Assembly: GCA_016210785.1 (NCBI GenBank)
Contig: JACQTN010000261.1
Location: 1 to 6,128, forward strand
Reading direction: 5' to 3'
DNA: 6,128 bases
DNA from: Armatimonadota bacterium
GTDB taxonomy: Bacteria; Sysuimicrobiota; Sysuimicrobiia; Sysuimicrobiales; JACQTN01
Within the stretch, counting starts at the first letter, position 1. Every line of letters starts with the position of its first letter. The position numbers were made by a program, and so were the translations under genes. The notes beneath the pieces are model-generated. The model was not told where the DNA came from. It made no database searches and saw only the letters and a program-made list of their open reading frames with translations. Below, in pieces: positions 1 through 5,347 of the stretch.

Positions 1-1118
1 CGGTCCACCATCAGCTCGAATGCGAGCGGCTTGCCGTCCTTCTCCAAGATCCCGCCGGCGCCGGGCTTGAAGCCCGCCTCGGCCAGCAGCTTCTTCGCCC
101 GCGCCACGTCGTACGGGTACGGCTTCAGGGCGGGGTTGACGAACTGGCCGAACGCCTTGGCGTACGGGTTGCCGGCGATGCGGGCGGTATTCTTGTAGAT
201 CTGCTTGATGATCGCGTCGCGGTTGAGGCCGTACATCATGGCCATGCGCACGCGCCGGTCGGTGAACGGGAAGCGCGTGTTGTTGAGGGCGATGAAGAAG
301 GTGCTGGGCTGCTCGGTGAGCCGGAAGCGCATGTGCGGCACGCCCTTCAGCGCCTCCATGTTCACCGCCTCCACCTGCGCCAGGTCCAGCTCGCCCGCGC
401 GGAACTGCGCCATGATGGTGTTGACGTCGGGGAGGACCTTGAAGACGACGTTCTTGAGCTTGGGCGGGCCGGCCCAGTAGTTCATGTTGGCCTCCACGAG
501 CACGTGCGAGGCCTTGACCGCTTCCTTAAAGACGAACTGGCCGGTGCCGACAGGCTTCTGGGCGAAGTCGCTGAGGTCGTTGAGGTCCTTACCGTCCAGC
601 AGGTGCTTGGGGGTCATGGGGATGATCCACCAGCCCACGACGATGGGGAACGACGGGAACGGCTCGCTCATGTGGACGCGGACCGTGTAATCGTCCACGA
701 TATCCACTCTCTGCACCCGGTTGAGGGCGCTGCGGTAGAGGGCCTTGACCTTCGGGTTGACGATGCTCTCCAACGTGAACTTGACGTCGGCGGCGGTGAA
801 GGGCTGGCCGTCGTGCCACTTGACGCCGCGGCGCAGCTTGAGGAGCCACGCCTTGCCGTCCTGCTCGGGCGTCCAGGCGGTGGCCAGGTCGCCCACCACC
901 TTCATGTCGCCGGGGTTGTAGCGGGTCAGCTTGCCGAAGATGGCGCTGGACACCATCTGGGCGGCGATCTGCTGGGGGAACGTGAAGGGGTTGAGCGTGG
1001 CGTCGCTGACGACGGCGATGCGGAGGGTTCCTTTCGGGGCGGCCGGGGCGGCCGCGGTGGTGCCGACAGCGGTCAGGGCCAGGACTACGGCAAGTAGCGT
1101 GACGAAGACGCGCCTCAT
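1..1118 (-). CDS. ABC transporter substrate-binding protein, family 5 (peptide/nickel type), 3' partial
   Basis: Extracytoplasmic solute receptor of an ABC importer of the peptide/nickel class (SBP_bac_5, DppA/OppA-like). It captures ligand and hands it to DppB/DppC-type permeases. 372 codons are visible; the family is usually a little over 500 residues, so the C-terminal part lies off the left edge. Residues 1-24 are a Sec signal peptide (MRR, hydrophobic stretch 4-19, Ala-rich cleavage region) with no lipobox Cys. The mature N-terminus begins GTLRIAVVSDATLNPF (30-45). The family signature spans 76-117 (LATAW, LRRGVKWHDG, FTAADVKFTLE), and later come VGTGQFVF, NMNYWAGPPKL and FRAGELDL. The start at 1118 is chosen because GGAGG sits 7 bases upstream; the in-frame ATG at 1124 would be only 1 base from it. 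It is divergent from the ATPase. Family call is sure; ligand unknown. Confidence 0.93.
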   Translation of the reverse strand, partial: MRRVFVTLLAVVLALTAVGTTAAAPAAPKGTLRIAVVSDATLNPFTFPQQIAAQMVSSAIFGKLTRYNPGDMKVVGDLATAWTPEQDGKAWLLKLRRGVKWHDGQPFTAADVKFTLESIVNPKVKALYRSALNRVQRVDIVDDYTVRVHMSEPFPSFPIVVGWWIIPMTPKHLLDGKDLNDLSDFAQKPVGTGQFVFKEAVKASHVLVEANMNYWAGPPKLKNVVFKVLPDVNTIMAQFRAGELDLAQVEAVNMEALKGVPHMRFRLTEQPSTFFIALNNTRFPFTDRRVRMAMMYGLNRDAIIKQIYKNTARIAGNPYAKAFGQFVNPALKPYPYDVARAKKLLAEAGFKPGAGGILEKDGKPLAFELMVD

Positions 1119-1420
1119 GTGCATGCCTCCTTCGGGCGGGTTTGCCCGGGGCTGTCCTTCTCTCCGGGCGGGGTGGCTTCCTTCAGAAAGCAGATGGTGT
1201 GGCTGGGCGGGGGAGGATGGATTGGGGGCCGGTTCCTCCCATGCCTTGCCGGGGCGGTGAGCGCCTTTGCTGGAGCGGTGAGCGCGGTGCGGTGCGGGTC
1301 CCGGCCCCACGAGTCGGGACGGATGCCTCCGAGGTGCTGCCCGGACACGTTGTTGTACTGGCCTGGCACTTGGGCCTGACACCGCGGGCCGGCACCGGCC
1401 ACATCACGGTCCTGGGCGCA
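1119..1420. other. GC-rich intergenic region between divergent genes
   Basis: About 300 bases between the leftward binding-protein gene and the AT-rich ATPase promoter block. Several overlapping short frames are open here on both strands, but none has a convincing ribosome binding site or recognisable protein. A partial 21-base-period duplication is visible (gcggtgagcgc at 1254-1264 and 1275-1285). A GC palindrome with only a 2-base loop lies at 1387-1400 and has no T-run. The binding-protein promoter should be here on the minus strand, but I found no convincing -35/-10 pair. Confidence 0.5.
1126..1130 (-). promoter_or_regulatory. Shine-Dalgarno of the substrate-binding protein
   Basis: A perfect GGAGG on the minus strand lies 7 bases before the ATG at 1118. 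It decides between two in-frame ATGs, since the one at 1124 would be only 1 base away. Confidence 0.75.
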
Positions 1421-1450
1421 AATTAACCGTCTATCCGTTGAAATTTAACG

Positions 1451-1479
1451 GACTGTCAGTTGAAATTTAACGGACAGTC
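1451..1479. promoter_or_regulatory. Candidate operator: 29-base imperfect palindrome over the -35 box
   Basis: The arms gactgtc (1451-1457) and gacagtc (1473-1479) are exact inverted repeats. The whole 29-base element pairs at 12 of 14 positions around base 1465. The same dyad, weaker (10 of 14), is centred 22 bases upstream at 1443, with a 17-base core at 1435-1451 pairing 7 of 8. The -35 hexamer of the ATPase promoter lies in the left half of the stronger dyad, the usual place for a repressor. The binding protein is unknown; autoregulation by the ATPase is possible but unsupported. Confidence 0.6.
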
Positions 1480-1488
1480 GGTTATAAT
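1460..1488 (+). promoter_or_regulatory. Sigma-70-type promoter of the AAA+/DUF4143 gene
   Basis: TTGAAA (1460-1465) is separated by 17 bases from TATAAT (1483-1488): five of six and six of six consensus matches at ideal spacing. The expected transcription start, 6-8 bases after the -10 box, is 1494-1496, which coincides with the GTG start codon at 1495. No 5' leader or Shine-Dalgarno is therefore possible from this promoter. Confidence 0.8.
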
Positions 1489-1494
1489 TCAGAC

Positions 1495-2763
1495 GTGTAC
1501 GAGAGGGGCGTCACCCAGCGACTGCTCGCGGCCCTGTCAGATACGCCCGTCGTGCTTCTGCACGGCCCGCGGCAGGCCGGGAAGACAACCCTTGCCCAGC
1601 ACCTCGCGTCTGGTGCCCATCCGGCTACCTATCTGACCCTCGACACCCCGGCCGTGCTGGCGGCGGCGAAAGGCGACCCGGCCGGTTTCGTGGCCCGCCT
1701 CCAGGGCCCCACCGTCATCGACGAGATCCAGCGCGCGCCGGAGTTGTTCATGTCCATCAAAGAAGCCGTCGACCGCCACCGGCGGCCCGGCCGGTTCCTC
1801 GTGACGGGGTCGGCGAACGTCCTCTTGCTCCCGCGGCTCGCCGAGTTTCTCGCCGGTAGGATGGCCGTCCTGACTCTGCACCCGCTGGCCCAGTGCGAGA
1901 TCGAGGGGCGCGGGGGGAAGATGGTCGACTGGCTCTTCGCTTCCGCCCCGCCTTCCGTCGCGACGGTCGCCACCACCCGGGAGGACGTGGTCCGCCGCAT
2001 CGTGGCCGGCGGATATCCCGAGCCCCTCGCCCGGGAACCTGCCCGGCGGGACGAGTGGTTTGGGGCGTACGTCACGACGATCCTCTCCAGGGACGTCCGG
2101 GATATCGCCCAGCGCATCGAACGACTCGCGGAGTTGCCGCGCATCCTGGCTCTGCTGGCATCGCGCACCGGCGCGCTGCTGAACGTCGCGGACATTGCCA
2201 GGACCGTGGGGATCCCCTACACGACCCTTAGGAGCTACCTGTCCGTCCTTCAGACCACGTTCCTGATCCACCTCATCCCTGCGTGGACCGCGAACGTGCG
2301 CCACCGTCTCGTCAAGGCGCCAAGGCTGGTGACGATCGACACCGGGCTGGCCGCGTACCTGGGGGGCGCCGATGCGGCGCGGGTGGCTTCGGAACCCGAC
2401 CTGCTGGGCGCGCTGCTCGAGACGTTCGTCATTACGGAACTGCTGAAGCAGGCGGGATGGAGCCGTACGCTGCCGGTGGCCTATCATTATCGCACGGACG
2501 CGGGCGAGGAAGTGGACCTGGTGTTTGAGGATCGCACCGGCCGGGTGGTCGGTATCGAGGTGAAGTCCGCGGTTAGCGTGGGCCCTGGGGACTTCAGGGG
2601 GCTTCGGGGTCTGCAGCGCGACGCCGGCAAGAAGTTCCATCGCGGCGTGCTGTTCTATCTCGGGGAGACGACTGTGCCCTTCGGGGAGAACCTGTCCGCC
2701 GTCCCCGTCGGAGCACTGTGGCACGACCTGAATCAAGAAACCGCCGCACGCCGAAAGTCGTGA
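1495..2763 (+). CDS. AAA+ ATPase with C-terminal DUF4143 domain
   Basis: A 422-residue protein of the widespread AAA+/DUF4143 family (archaeal-ATPase-like, STAND-related). Such genes are common in accessory regions and their role is poorly defined. The Walker A is GPRQAGKT (24-31), the Walker B VIDE (74-77), the sensor-like motif TGSAN (104-108), and the family motif LAGRMAVLTLHPL (119-131). A winged-helix-like segment follows (about 225-265, NVADIARTVGIPYTTLRSYL). The C-terminus has a PD-(D/E)xK-like pattern: D341 in EEVDLV, then E355-V-K357 in IEVKS. GTG at 1495 is the only start possible: an in-frame stop lies at 1468-1470, no other start codon falls between, and the first internal ATG (residue 86) is beyond both Walker motifs. 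The length is normal for the family and the frame is intact. It is convergent with DUF433, 15 bases apart. It has no signal peptide or membrane helix, so it is cytoplasmic. Family call is firm; function is unknown. Confidence 0.92.
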   Translation: MYERGVTQRLLAALSDTPVVLLHGPRQAGKTTLAQHLASGAHPATYLTLDTPAVLAAAKGDPAGFVARLQGPTVIDEIQRAPELFMSIKEAVDRHRRPGRFLVTGSANVLLLPRLAEFLAGRMAVLTLHPLAQCEIEGRGGKMVDWLFASAPPSVATVATTREDVVRRIVAGGYPEPLAREPARRDEWFGAYVTTILSRDVRDIAQRIERLAELPRILALLASRTGALLNVADIARTVGIPYTTLRSYLSVLQTTFLIHLIPAWTANVRHRLVKAPRLVTIDTGLAAYLGGADAARVASEPDLLGALLETFVITELLKQAGWSRTLPVAYHYRTDAGEEVDLVFEDRTGRVVGIEVKSAVSVGPGDFRGLRGLQRDAGKKFHRGVLFYLGETTVPFGENLSAVPVGALWHDLNQETAARRKS

Positions 2764-2778
2764 GGCATACGGCGGGGA

Positions 2779-2994
2779 CTAGACCCGGAGGCGCGCCTGG
2801 TCGAATCGCTTGGCGGCATACTCGAGGGCGTTCTGAACGTCTTCCTTTGTCAGATGGGGGTACTGGGCCACGATCTCGTCGACCGTCATGCCTCCGGCGA
2901 TCACGCGAAGCACGAAGGCGACTGAGATCCTGGTCCCTTCCAGGATTGGCTTGCCGCCAAGCACGGCCGGGTCGCGTACGACCTTCTTGACCAT
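2779..2994 (-). CDS. DUF433 domain protein (antitoxin-like)
   Basis: A 71-residue protein consisting almost entirely of a DUF433 domain: DPAVLGGKPILEGTRISV (8-25), then the helical part VLRVIAGGMTVDEIVAQYPHLTKEDVQNALEYAA. The family is a small winged-helix-like DNA-binding fold, usually encoded just before a DUF5615 PIN-like gene and regarded as its antitoxin. The ATG at 2994 is chosen because GGAGG lies 4 bases upstream and the domain begins at once. The in-frame ATG at 3072 would add 26 residues (Gly/Arg/Ala-rich) unlike the family. The usual DUF5615 partner is absent: downstream is the convergent ATPase end. The VapC-like toxin gene lies upstream on the same strand with a 116-base gap, so co-transcription from the vapBC promoter is possible. 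Confidence 0.88.
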   Translation of the reverse strand: MVKKVVRDPAVLGGKPILEGTRISVAFVLRVIAGGMTVDEIVAQYPHLTKEDVQNALEYAAKRFDQARLRV

Positions 2995-3110
2995 GGCCCC
3001 TCCAGGACGAAGCCCGGCGTCATGTGCCGTCCCGGACCCCCGACGCCCATCAGCCCCGGTGCTGTGCTGCATTACCAGCTCTCGTTATCCGCCGGTAGAG
3101 AATCCGCTGC
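2995..3110. other. Spacer between the PIN toxin and DUF433 genes
   Basis: This 116-base spacer holds the DUF433 ribosome binding site (GGAGG on the minus strand, 2999-3003). I see no clear promoter, hairpin terminator or gene in it. An open frame crosses it but matches nothing and is out of frame with the PIN gene. Confidence 0.5.
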
Positions 3111-3506
3111 CTACCAGATGGTCTTGACGGGAAAGGCACTAAAGGCGGGATCGCTTGTGACCAAATGAACCCCTTCGATGAGTGCCTGTGCCGCCAGCAT
3201 GCGGTCAAATGGATCTCGATGAGGGTCCCGCATGCTTCCAGCGCGCAGAGCGTGCTCACCTGTGATGGCCAGCTCGGTAGCCCGAAGGGCTGCGAGGTGG
3301 TTCTGGTAACCGTGCACGACAGTCTCCGCCTCAGGAAGCCGGCCCAAACGATGCTTGGTTGCGATCTCCCAGGCCGAGGCGCTGGACACAAGCACCGTGG
3401 TTTTGAGATCCTCAATCAACCCGCGCGCGCGCGGTGATAGCTTCTCCGGCTCTGTGAGGGCCCATAGAAGCACGTGGGTATCCAGGAGCACGCGAGTTAC
3501 TGCCAC
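3111..3506 (-). CDS. vapC: PIN-domain ribonuclease toxin, VapC-like
   Basis: A 131-residue type II toxin of the PIN family, a Mg2+-dependent RNase presumed to cut structured RNA such as tRNA or rRNA when free of antitoxin. All four acidic positions are present: D9 in LLDTHVLLW, E47 in ASAWEIATKHRLGRL, D101 in RDPFDRMLAAQA (with D98) and D119 in LVTSDPAF. Length is normal, so it looks catalytically competent. The start is GTG at 3506, with GAGGAG (minus strand, 3515-3520) 8 bases upstream inside the antitoxin gene. The two genes overlap by 10 bases, antitoxin first, which is the usual arrangement for coupled translation with antitoxin made ahead. This DPFDR subgroup of VapC is commonly paired with Phd/YefM antitoxins, as here. 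RNA target unknown. Confidence 0.92.
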   Translation of the reverse strand: MAVTRVLLDTHVLLWALTEPEKLSPRARGLIEDLKTTVLVSSASAWEIATKHRLGRLPEAETVVHGYQNHLAALRATELAITGEHALRAGSMRDPHRDPFDRMLAAQALIEGVHLVTSDPAFSAFPVKTIW

Positions 3507-3721
3507 GTGGTGAGCTCCTCTTCAGGGAGAGGCTCGAAAAATGCTTCGGTGACGCGGCCGGCGACGAAACCAAGGGGGCGCTTGGAAGGCTCCCTGAACG
3601 GCACCAGCTTCGCGCACGGCTTGCCGCCCTTGGCCAGGATGATTTCCTTTCCTGAGCGCACTTCCTCTACCAGGCGTGAGAGGTGTGTCTTTGCCTCGTG
3701 GATGTTTACAATTTTCGCCAT
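3497..3721 (-). CDS. Phd/YefM-family antitoxin (VapB role)
   Basis: A 74-residue antitoxin of the PhdYeFM_antitox family, paired with the PIN toxin that follows. The N-terminal dimerisation and DNA-binding domain is clear (NIHEAKTHLSRLVEEV, 6-21; GKEIILAKGGKPCAKLVPF, 24-42). The C-terminal tail (RPLGFVAGRVTEAFFEPLPEEEL, about 48-70) fits the toxin-binding segment of PIN partners. The start is ATG at 3721; a GGAGG lies 12 bases upstream, a slightly long spacing, and no better start is seen. The family normally represses its own operon, and two small palindromes lie over the candidate promoter just upstream. The gene stops inside the toxin start region (overlap 3497-3506). Pairing is certain from context; the operator role is inferred. 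Confidence 0.93.
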   Translation of the reverse strand: MAKIVNIHEAKTHLSRLVEEVRSGKEIILAKGGKPCAKLVPFREPSKRPLGFVAGRVTEAFFEPLPEEELTTWQ

Positions 3722-3754
3722 GATGGTGGTTGCCCTCCACTCCGGAGTTTCTAC

Positions 3755-3777
3755 AACTTAGTTTATCAGACTTAGTC
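3755..3777. promoter_or_regulatory. Candidate toxin-antitoxin operator: two 9-base palindromes
   Basis: aacttagtt (3755-3763) and gacttagtc (3769-3777) are each perfect palindromes around a central base. They share acttagt and lie 14 bases apart. The first overlaps the candidate -10 box and the second sits in the -35/-10 spacer. This fits binding of two antitoxin dimers in autorepression, but no binding evidence is available from sequence. Confidence 0.5.
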
Positions 3778-3788
3778 ATTGTGTGCAA
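3760..3788 (-). promoter_or_regulatory. Candidate promoter of the antitoxin-toxin operon
   Basis: On the minus strand TTGCAC (3783-3788) and TAAACT (3760-3765) are separated by 17 bases. They match consensus at 3 of 6 and 4 of 6 positions, so the promoter is weak. It lies in the only AT-rich stretch upstream of the antitoxin. It would start transcription near 3753, about 30 bases before the ATG. Confidence 0.45.
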
Positions 3789-3892
3789 CATGCCACCCCA
3801 CTCACCCCAGATAGGCCAGGCCGTGGGGCGCAAATCCCCTTGCCTTCCTGTTCCCGTGCCGTGTGATGGTGCGGATGCCGATTCTACGGGAC

Positions 3893-5347
3893 CTACGCCT
3901 GCCGGCCCTCGGCCGGCGTCCGGGAAACCTGCGCACGCCGCTCGACCGCCAGGGGCAGCATGAGGAGCAGCCCGAGGGCGGCGTGCCCGGCGATCGCGGC
4001 CGCCACCCCGAACTGGCCGATGGTGAACCCCAGCGCCAGGGCACCGAGCGGCATCGTGCCGATGCAGGTGGACAGGATGCCCTGCATGCGCCCGCGGGCG
4101 CCCGCGGGCGCGGTGAGCAGGAGTATCGATCCCTGCATCATCCCGAACGTGGACTCCACCGTGCCCAGCATGAACTGGATCAGGAGCGCAAGGGCAAACC
4201 GGCGGGAGAGCGCAAGCGCCACGACGAAAGCCGCGGTGAAGGTGGCCGCCATCGCAAACCACCGGCGGTAGGGCACCGACGTCCTCCGGGACCCGATTAC
4301 CACCGCGGCGACGAGCGCCCCCAGACCATCCAGCGTGAAGAGGAGGCCGAACTGCTCCGGCCCCAGCCCCAGCACGTTGCGGGCCAGGACGGGGAGCATC
4401 TGCTGGTAAGGCATGACCAAGGCGTTGAACACGAGGGTGATCAGGAGCAGCGTGCGGATCGTCGGGTGGCGCCAGGCGTCGCGCAGCCCCGCGACGATGC
4501 TCCCGGCCAGCGACTGCCACTCCATCTTCGGGCTGACCGGCGACACGTGCGGGTACAGGCGCACGGTCAGCAGCAGTCCGACGACGTAGACTCCCGCAAG
4601 CACGGTGTAGTAGCCGGCCGCGCCACCCCGGCTCAGGAGCACGCCGGCGACGAGCGGCCCCACCATCTTACTGCCGAGCATCGACAGGCTCTCCAGCGAG
4701 ACGGCGCTCGTCACGCGCTGCGGGCCGGCGAACGCATAGAGGACCACGCGCTTGACCGGGCCGTCCACCGCCCACGCGGTGCCGAAGAGCAGGGCCAGGG
4801 CCAGCGCGGACGCCAGGTTGGCGGACTGAATCGCGGAGAAAATCTTGCCGGGATGGAACCGGTCGGCCAGGGCGCCGGCGAAGATGCCGAAGACCATCGT
4901 CGGCGCGAACCGGGCCACCACAGCCAGGCCGAGAAGCTGCGGCCGGTTGGTCAGCTCGATGACGAGCCAGCCGAGGGCGGCGGTATCCATCCACCGGGCG
5001 ATGTTGGCCGCGGAGCTCGCCAGCCACAGCAGGCGGTAGCGGTGGTCGTGGAGCAGGGTGAACATCGGCGGGGTCGATCCGGGGAACGGCGGGCGCGCCG
5101 AAGCGGCCGGACTGGTTGGAGCGACCGGGGTAGCCCGAATGGCTGGAGTGGATGGAGAGGCTGGGACGGTCGGAGTGGCTGGGGCGGTGTGGGCGGCAGC
5201 AGCGTCCGGGGCGGTCGGAGTGGTTGGCGGGGCCGGAGTGGTTGGCGGGGCCGCGGCAGGCGGGGCCGGAGTGACCGGAGCGACGGGGACGTCGGAGCCG
5301 GCGGTCGAAGGTGTCGGATCCGGCGCGCCCCGGTCAGGCGTCCTCAT
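3893..5347 (-). CDS. MFS transporter (MFS_3/DHA3 exporter-like) with Pro/Ala/Thr-rich N-terminal extension
   Basis: An inner-membrane transporter of the major facilitator superfamily, closest by eye to the MFS_3/EntS-like drug or siderophore exporter group; substrate unknown. The transporter proper starts at M95 (MFTLLHDHRYRLLWLASSAANIARWMDTAALGWLVIELT). The TM2-TM3 loop carries the MFS motif A remnant GALADR (158-163), and GPLVAG (230-235) matches the TM5 signature. A second six-helix half follows. The TM4 stretch (about 199-222, LYAFAGPQRVTSAVSLES) looks too short by roughly 15-25 residues, so one helix may be damaged. Residues 1-94 are low-complexity Ala/Pro/Thr, unusual for the family. 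ATG 5347 directly abuts the permease stop (TAGATG), with no clear ribosome binding site; ATG 5065 would give a normal 390-residue protein but also lacks a good site. It is probably in the permease operon. Confidence 0.82.
   Translation of the reverse strand: MRTPDRGAPDPTPSTAGSDVPVAPVTPAPPAAAPPTTPAPPTTPTAPDAAAAHTAPATPTVPASPSTPAIRATPVAPTSPAASARPPFPGSTPPMFTLLHDHRYRLLWLASSAANIARWMDTAALGWLVIELTNRPQLLGLAVVARFAPTMVFGIFAGALADRFHPGKIFSAIQSANLASALALALLFGTAWAVDGPVKRVVLYAFAGPQRVTSAVSLESLSMLGSKMVGPLVAGVLLSRGGAAGYYTVLAGVYVVGLLLTVRLYPHVSPVSPKMEWQSLAGSIVAGLRDAWRHPTIRTLLLITLVFNALVMPYQQMLPVLARNVLGLGPEQFGLLFTLDGLGALVAAVVIGSRRTSVPYRRWFAMAATFTAAFVVALALSRRFALALLIQFMLGTVESTFGMMQGSILLLTAPAGARGRMQGILSTCIGTMPLGALALGFTIGQFGVAAAIAGHAALGLLLMLPLAVERRAQVSRTPAEGRQA
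4091..4110. repeat. 10-base tandem duplication inside the MFS gene
   Basis: cccgcgggcg occurs twice in tandem in the segment coding for the loop before TM11 (APAGARGR). The unit is not a multiple of three, so gain or loss of one copy would shift the frame. The present two-copy state is in frame with the conserved GR that follows. Confidence 0.85.
5216..5251. repeat. 18-base tandem repeat in the MFS N-terminal extension
   Basis: The unit cggagtggttggcggggc occurs twice exactly and reads on the minus strand as a six-residue Pro/Thr/Ala repeat (PPTTPA). Related degenerate ggagtgg-type units spread over about 5105-5285. The low-complexity extension therefore probably arose by repeat expansion. 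Confidence 0.85.

Larger units (their letters stand above)
1415..1490. repeat. 22-base direct repeat array upstream of the ATPase
   Basis: Two clear 22-base units (1437-1458 and 1459-1480) match at 20 of 22 positions and share the 17-base core gttgaaatttaacggac. A degenerate unit precedes them (1415-1436, 14 of 22 matches) and a partial one follows (from 1481, gttataatt). The period is about two helical turns, so equivalent positions lie on the same DNA face. The block is far more AT-rich than its surroundings. It ends at the ATPase start, so it most likely serves as a protein-binding array for that gene. Confidence 0.85.
3722..3892. other. Intergenic region between the antitoxin and MFS genes
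   Basis: This 171-base region holds the antitoxin ribosome binding site (minus-strand GGAGG, 3734-3738), the AT-rich promoter/operator stretch and then about 100 GC-richer bases with no recognisable gene. No hairpin followed by a T-run is seen, so the end of the MFS transcript is not defined. A strong GC hairpin lies just inside the MFS gene at 3901-3917. Confidence 0.5.

Noticed and set aside
333..1097. Long plus-strand open frame (254 codons) over the left-hand gene
   Set aside because: It is antisense to the binding-protein gene, which has a signal peptide, ribosome binding site and clear family motifs. The plus-strand product is a low-complexity Gly/Val/Asp/Arg/His-rich sequence typical of GC-rich shadow frames.
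1387..1400. GC palindrome as a terminator or attachment site
   Set aside because: The loop is only 2 bases, there is no T-run, and no transcript is expected to end there between divergent genes.
1115..1426. Several overlapping small open frames in the divergent intergenic region
   Set aside because: They lie on both strands in several frames, show no convincing ribosome binding site or similarity, and are expected by chance in stop-poor GC-rich DNA.
1415..1490. CRISPR array
   Set aside because: The repeats are directly contiguous with no unique spacers, only two units are good, and they overlap a promoter.
1537..2736. Minus-strand open frame of 399 codons over the ATPase gene
   Set aside because: It is antisense to an intact AAA+/DUF4143 gene with all its motifs. 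The product has no recognisable domain.
3070..3072. ATG at 3072 as the start of the DUF433 gene
   Set aside because: It would add 26 residues unlike the family, while ATG 2994 has a GGAGG nearby and begins directly with the domain.
3901..3917. Hairpin with a 7-base GC stem and 3-base loop as the MFS terminator
   Set aside because: It lies inside the coding sequence just before the stop and is not followed by a T-run on the minus strand; such GC palindromes are common here.
3522..4520. Minus-strand 332-codon open frame spanning the antitoxin gene, the gap and the MFS gene end
   Set aside because: It runs in the wrong frame through two recognised genes and the promoter region, and its product is Arg/Ala/Gly/His-rich without domain similarity.
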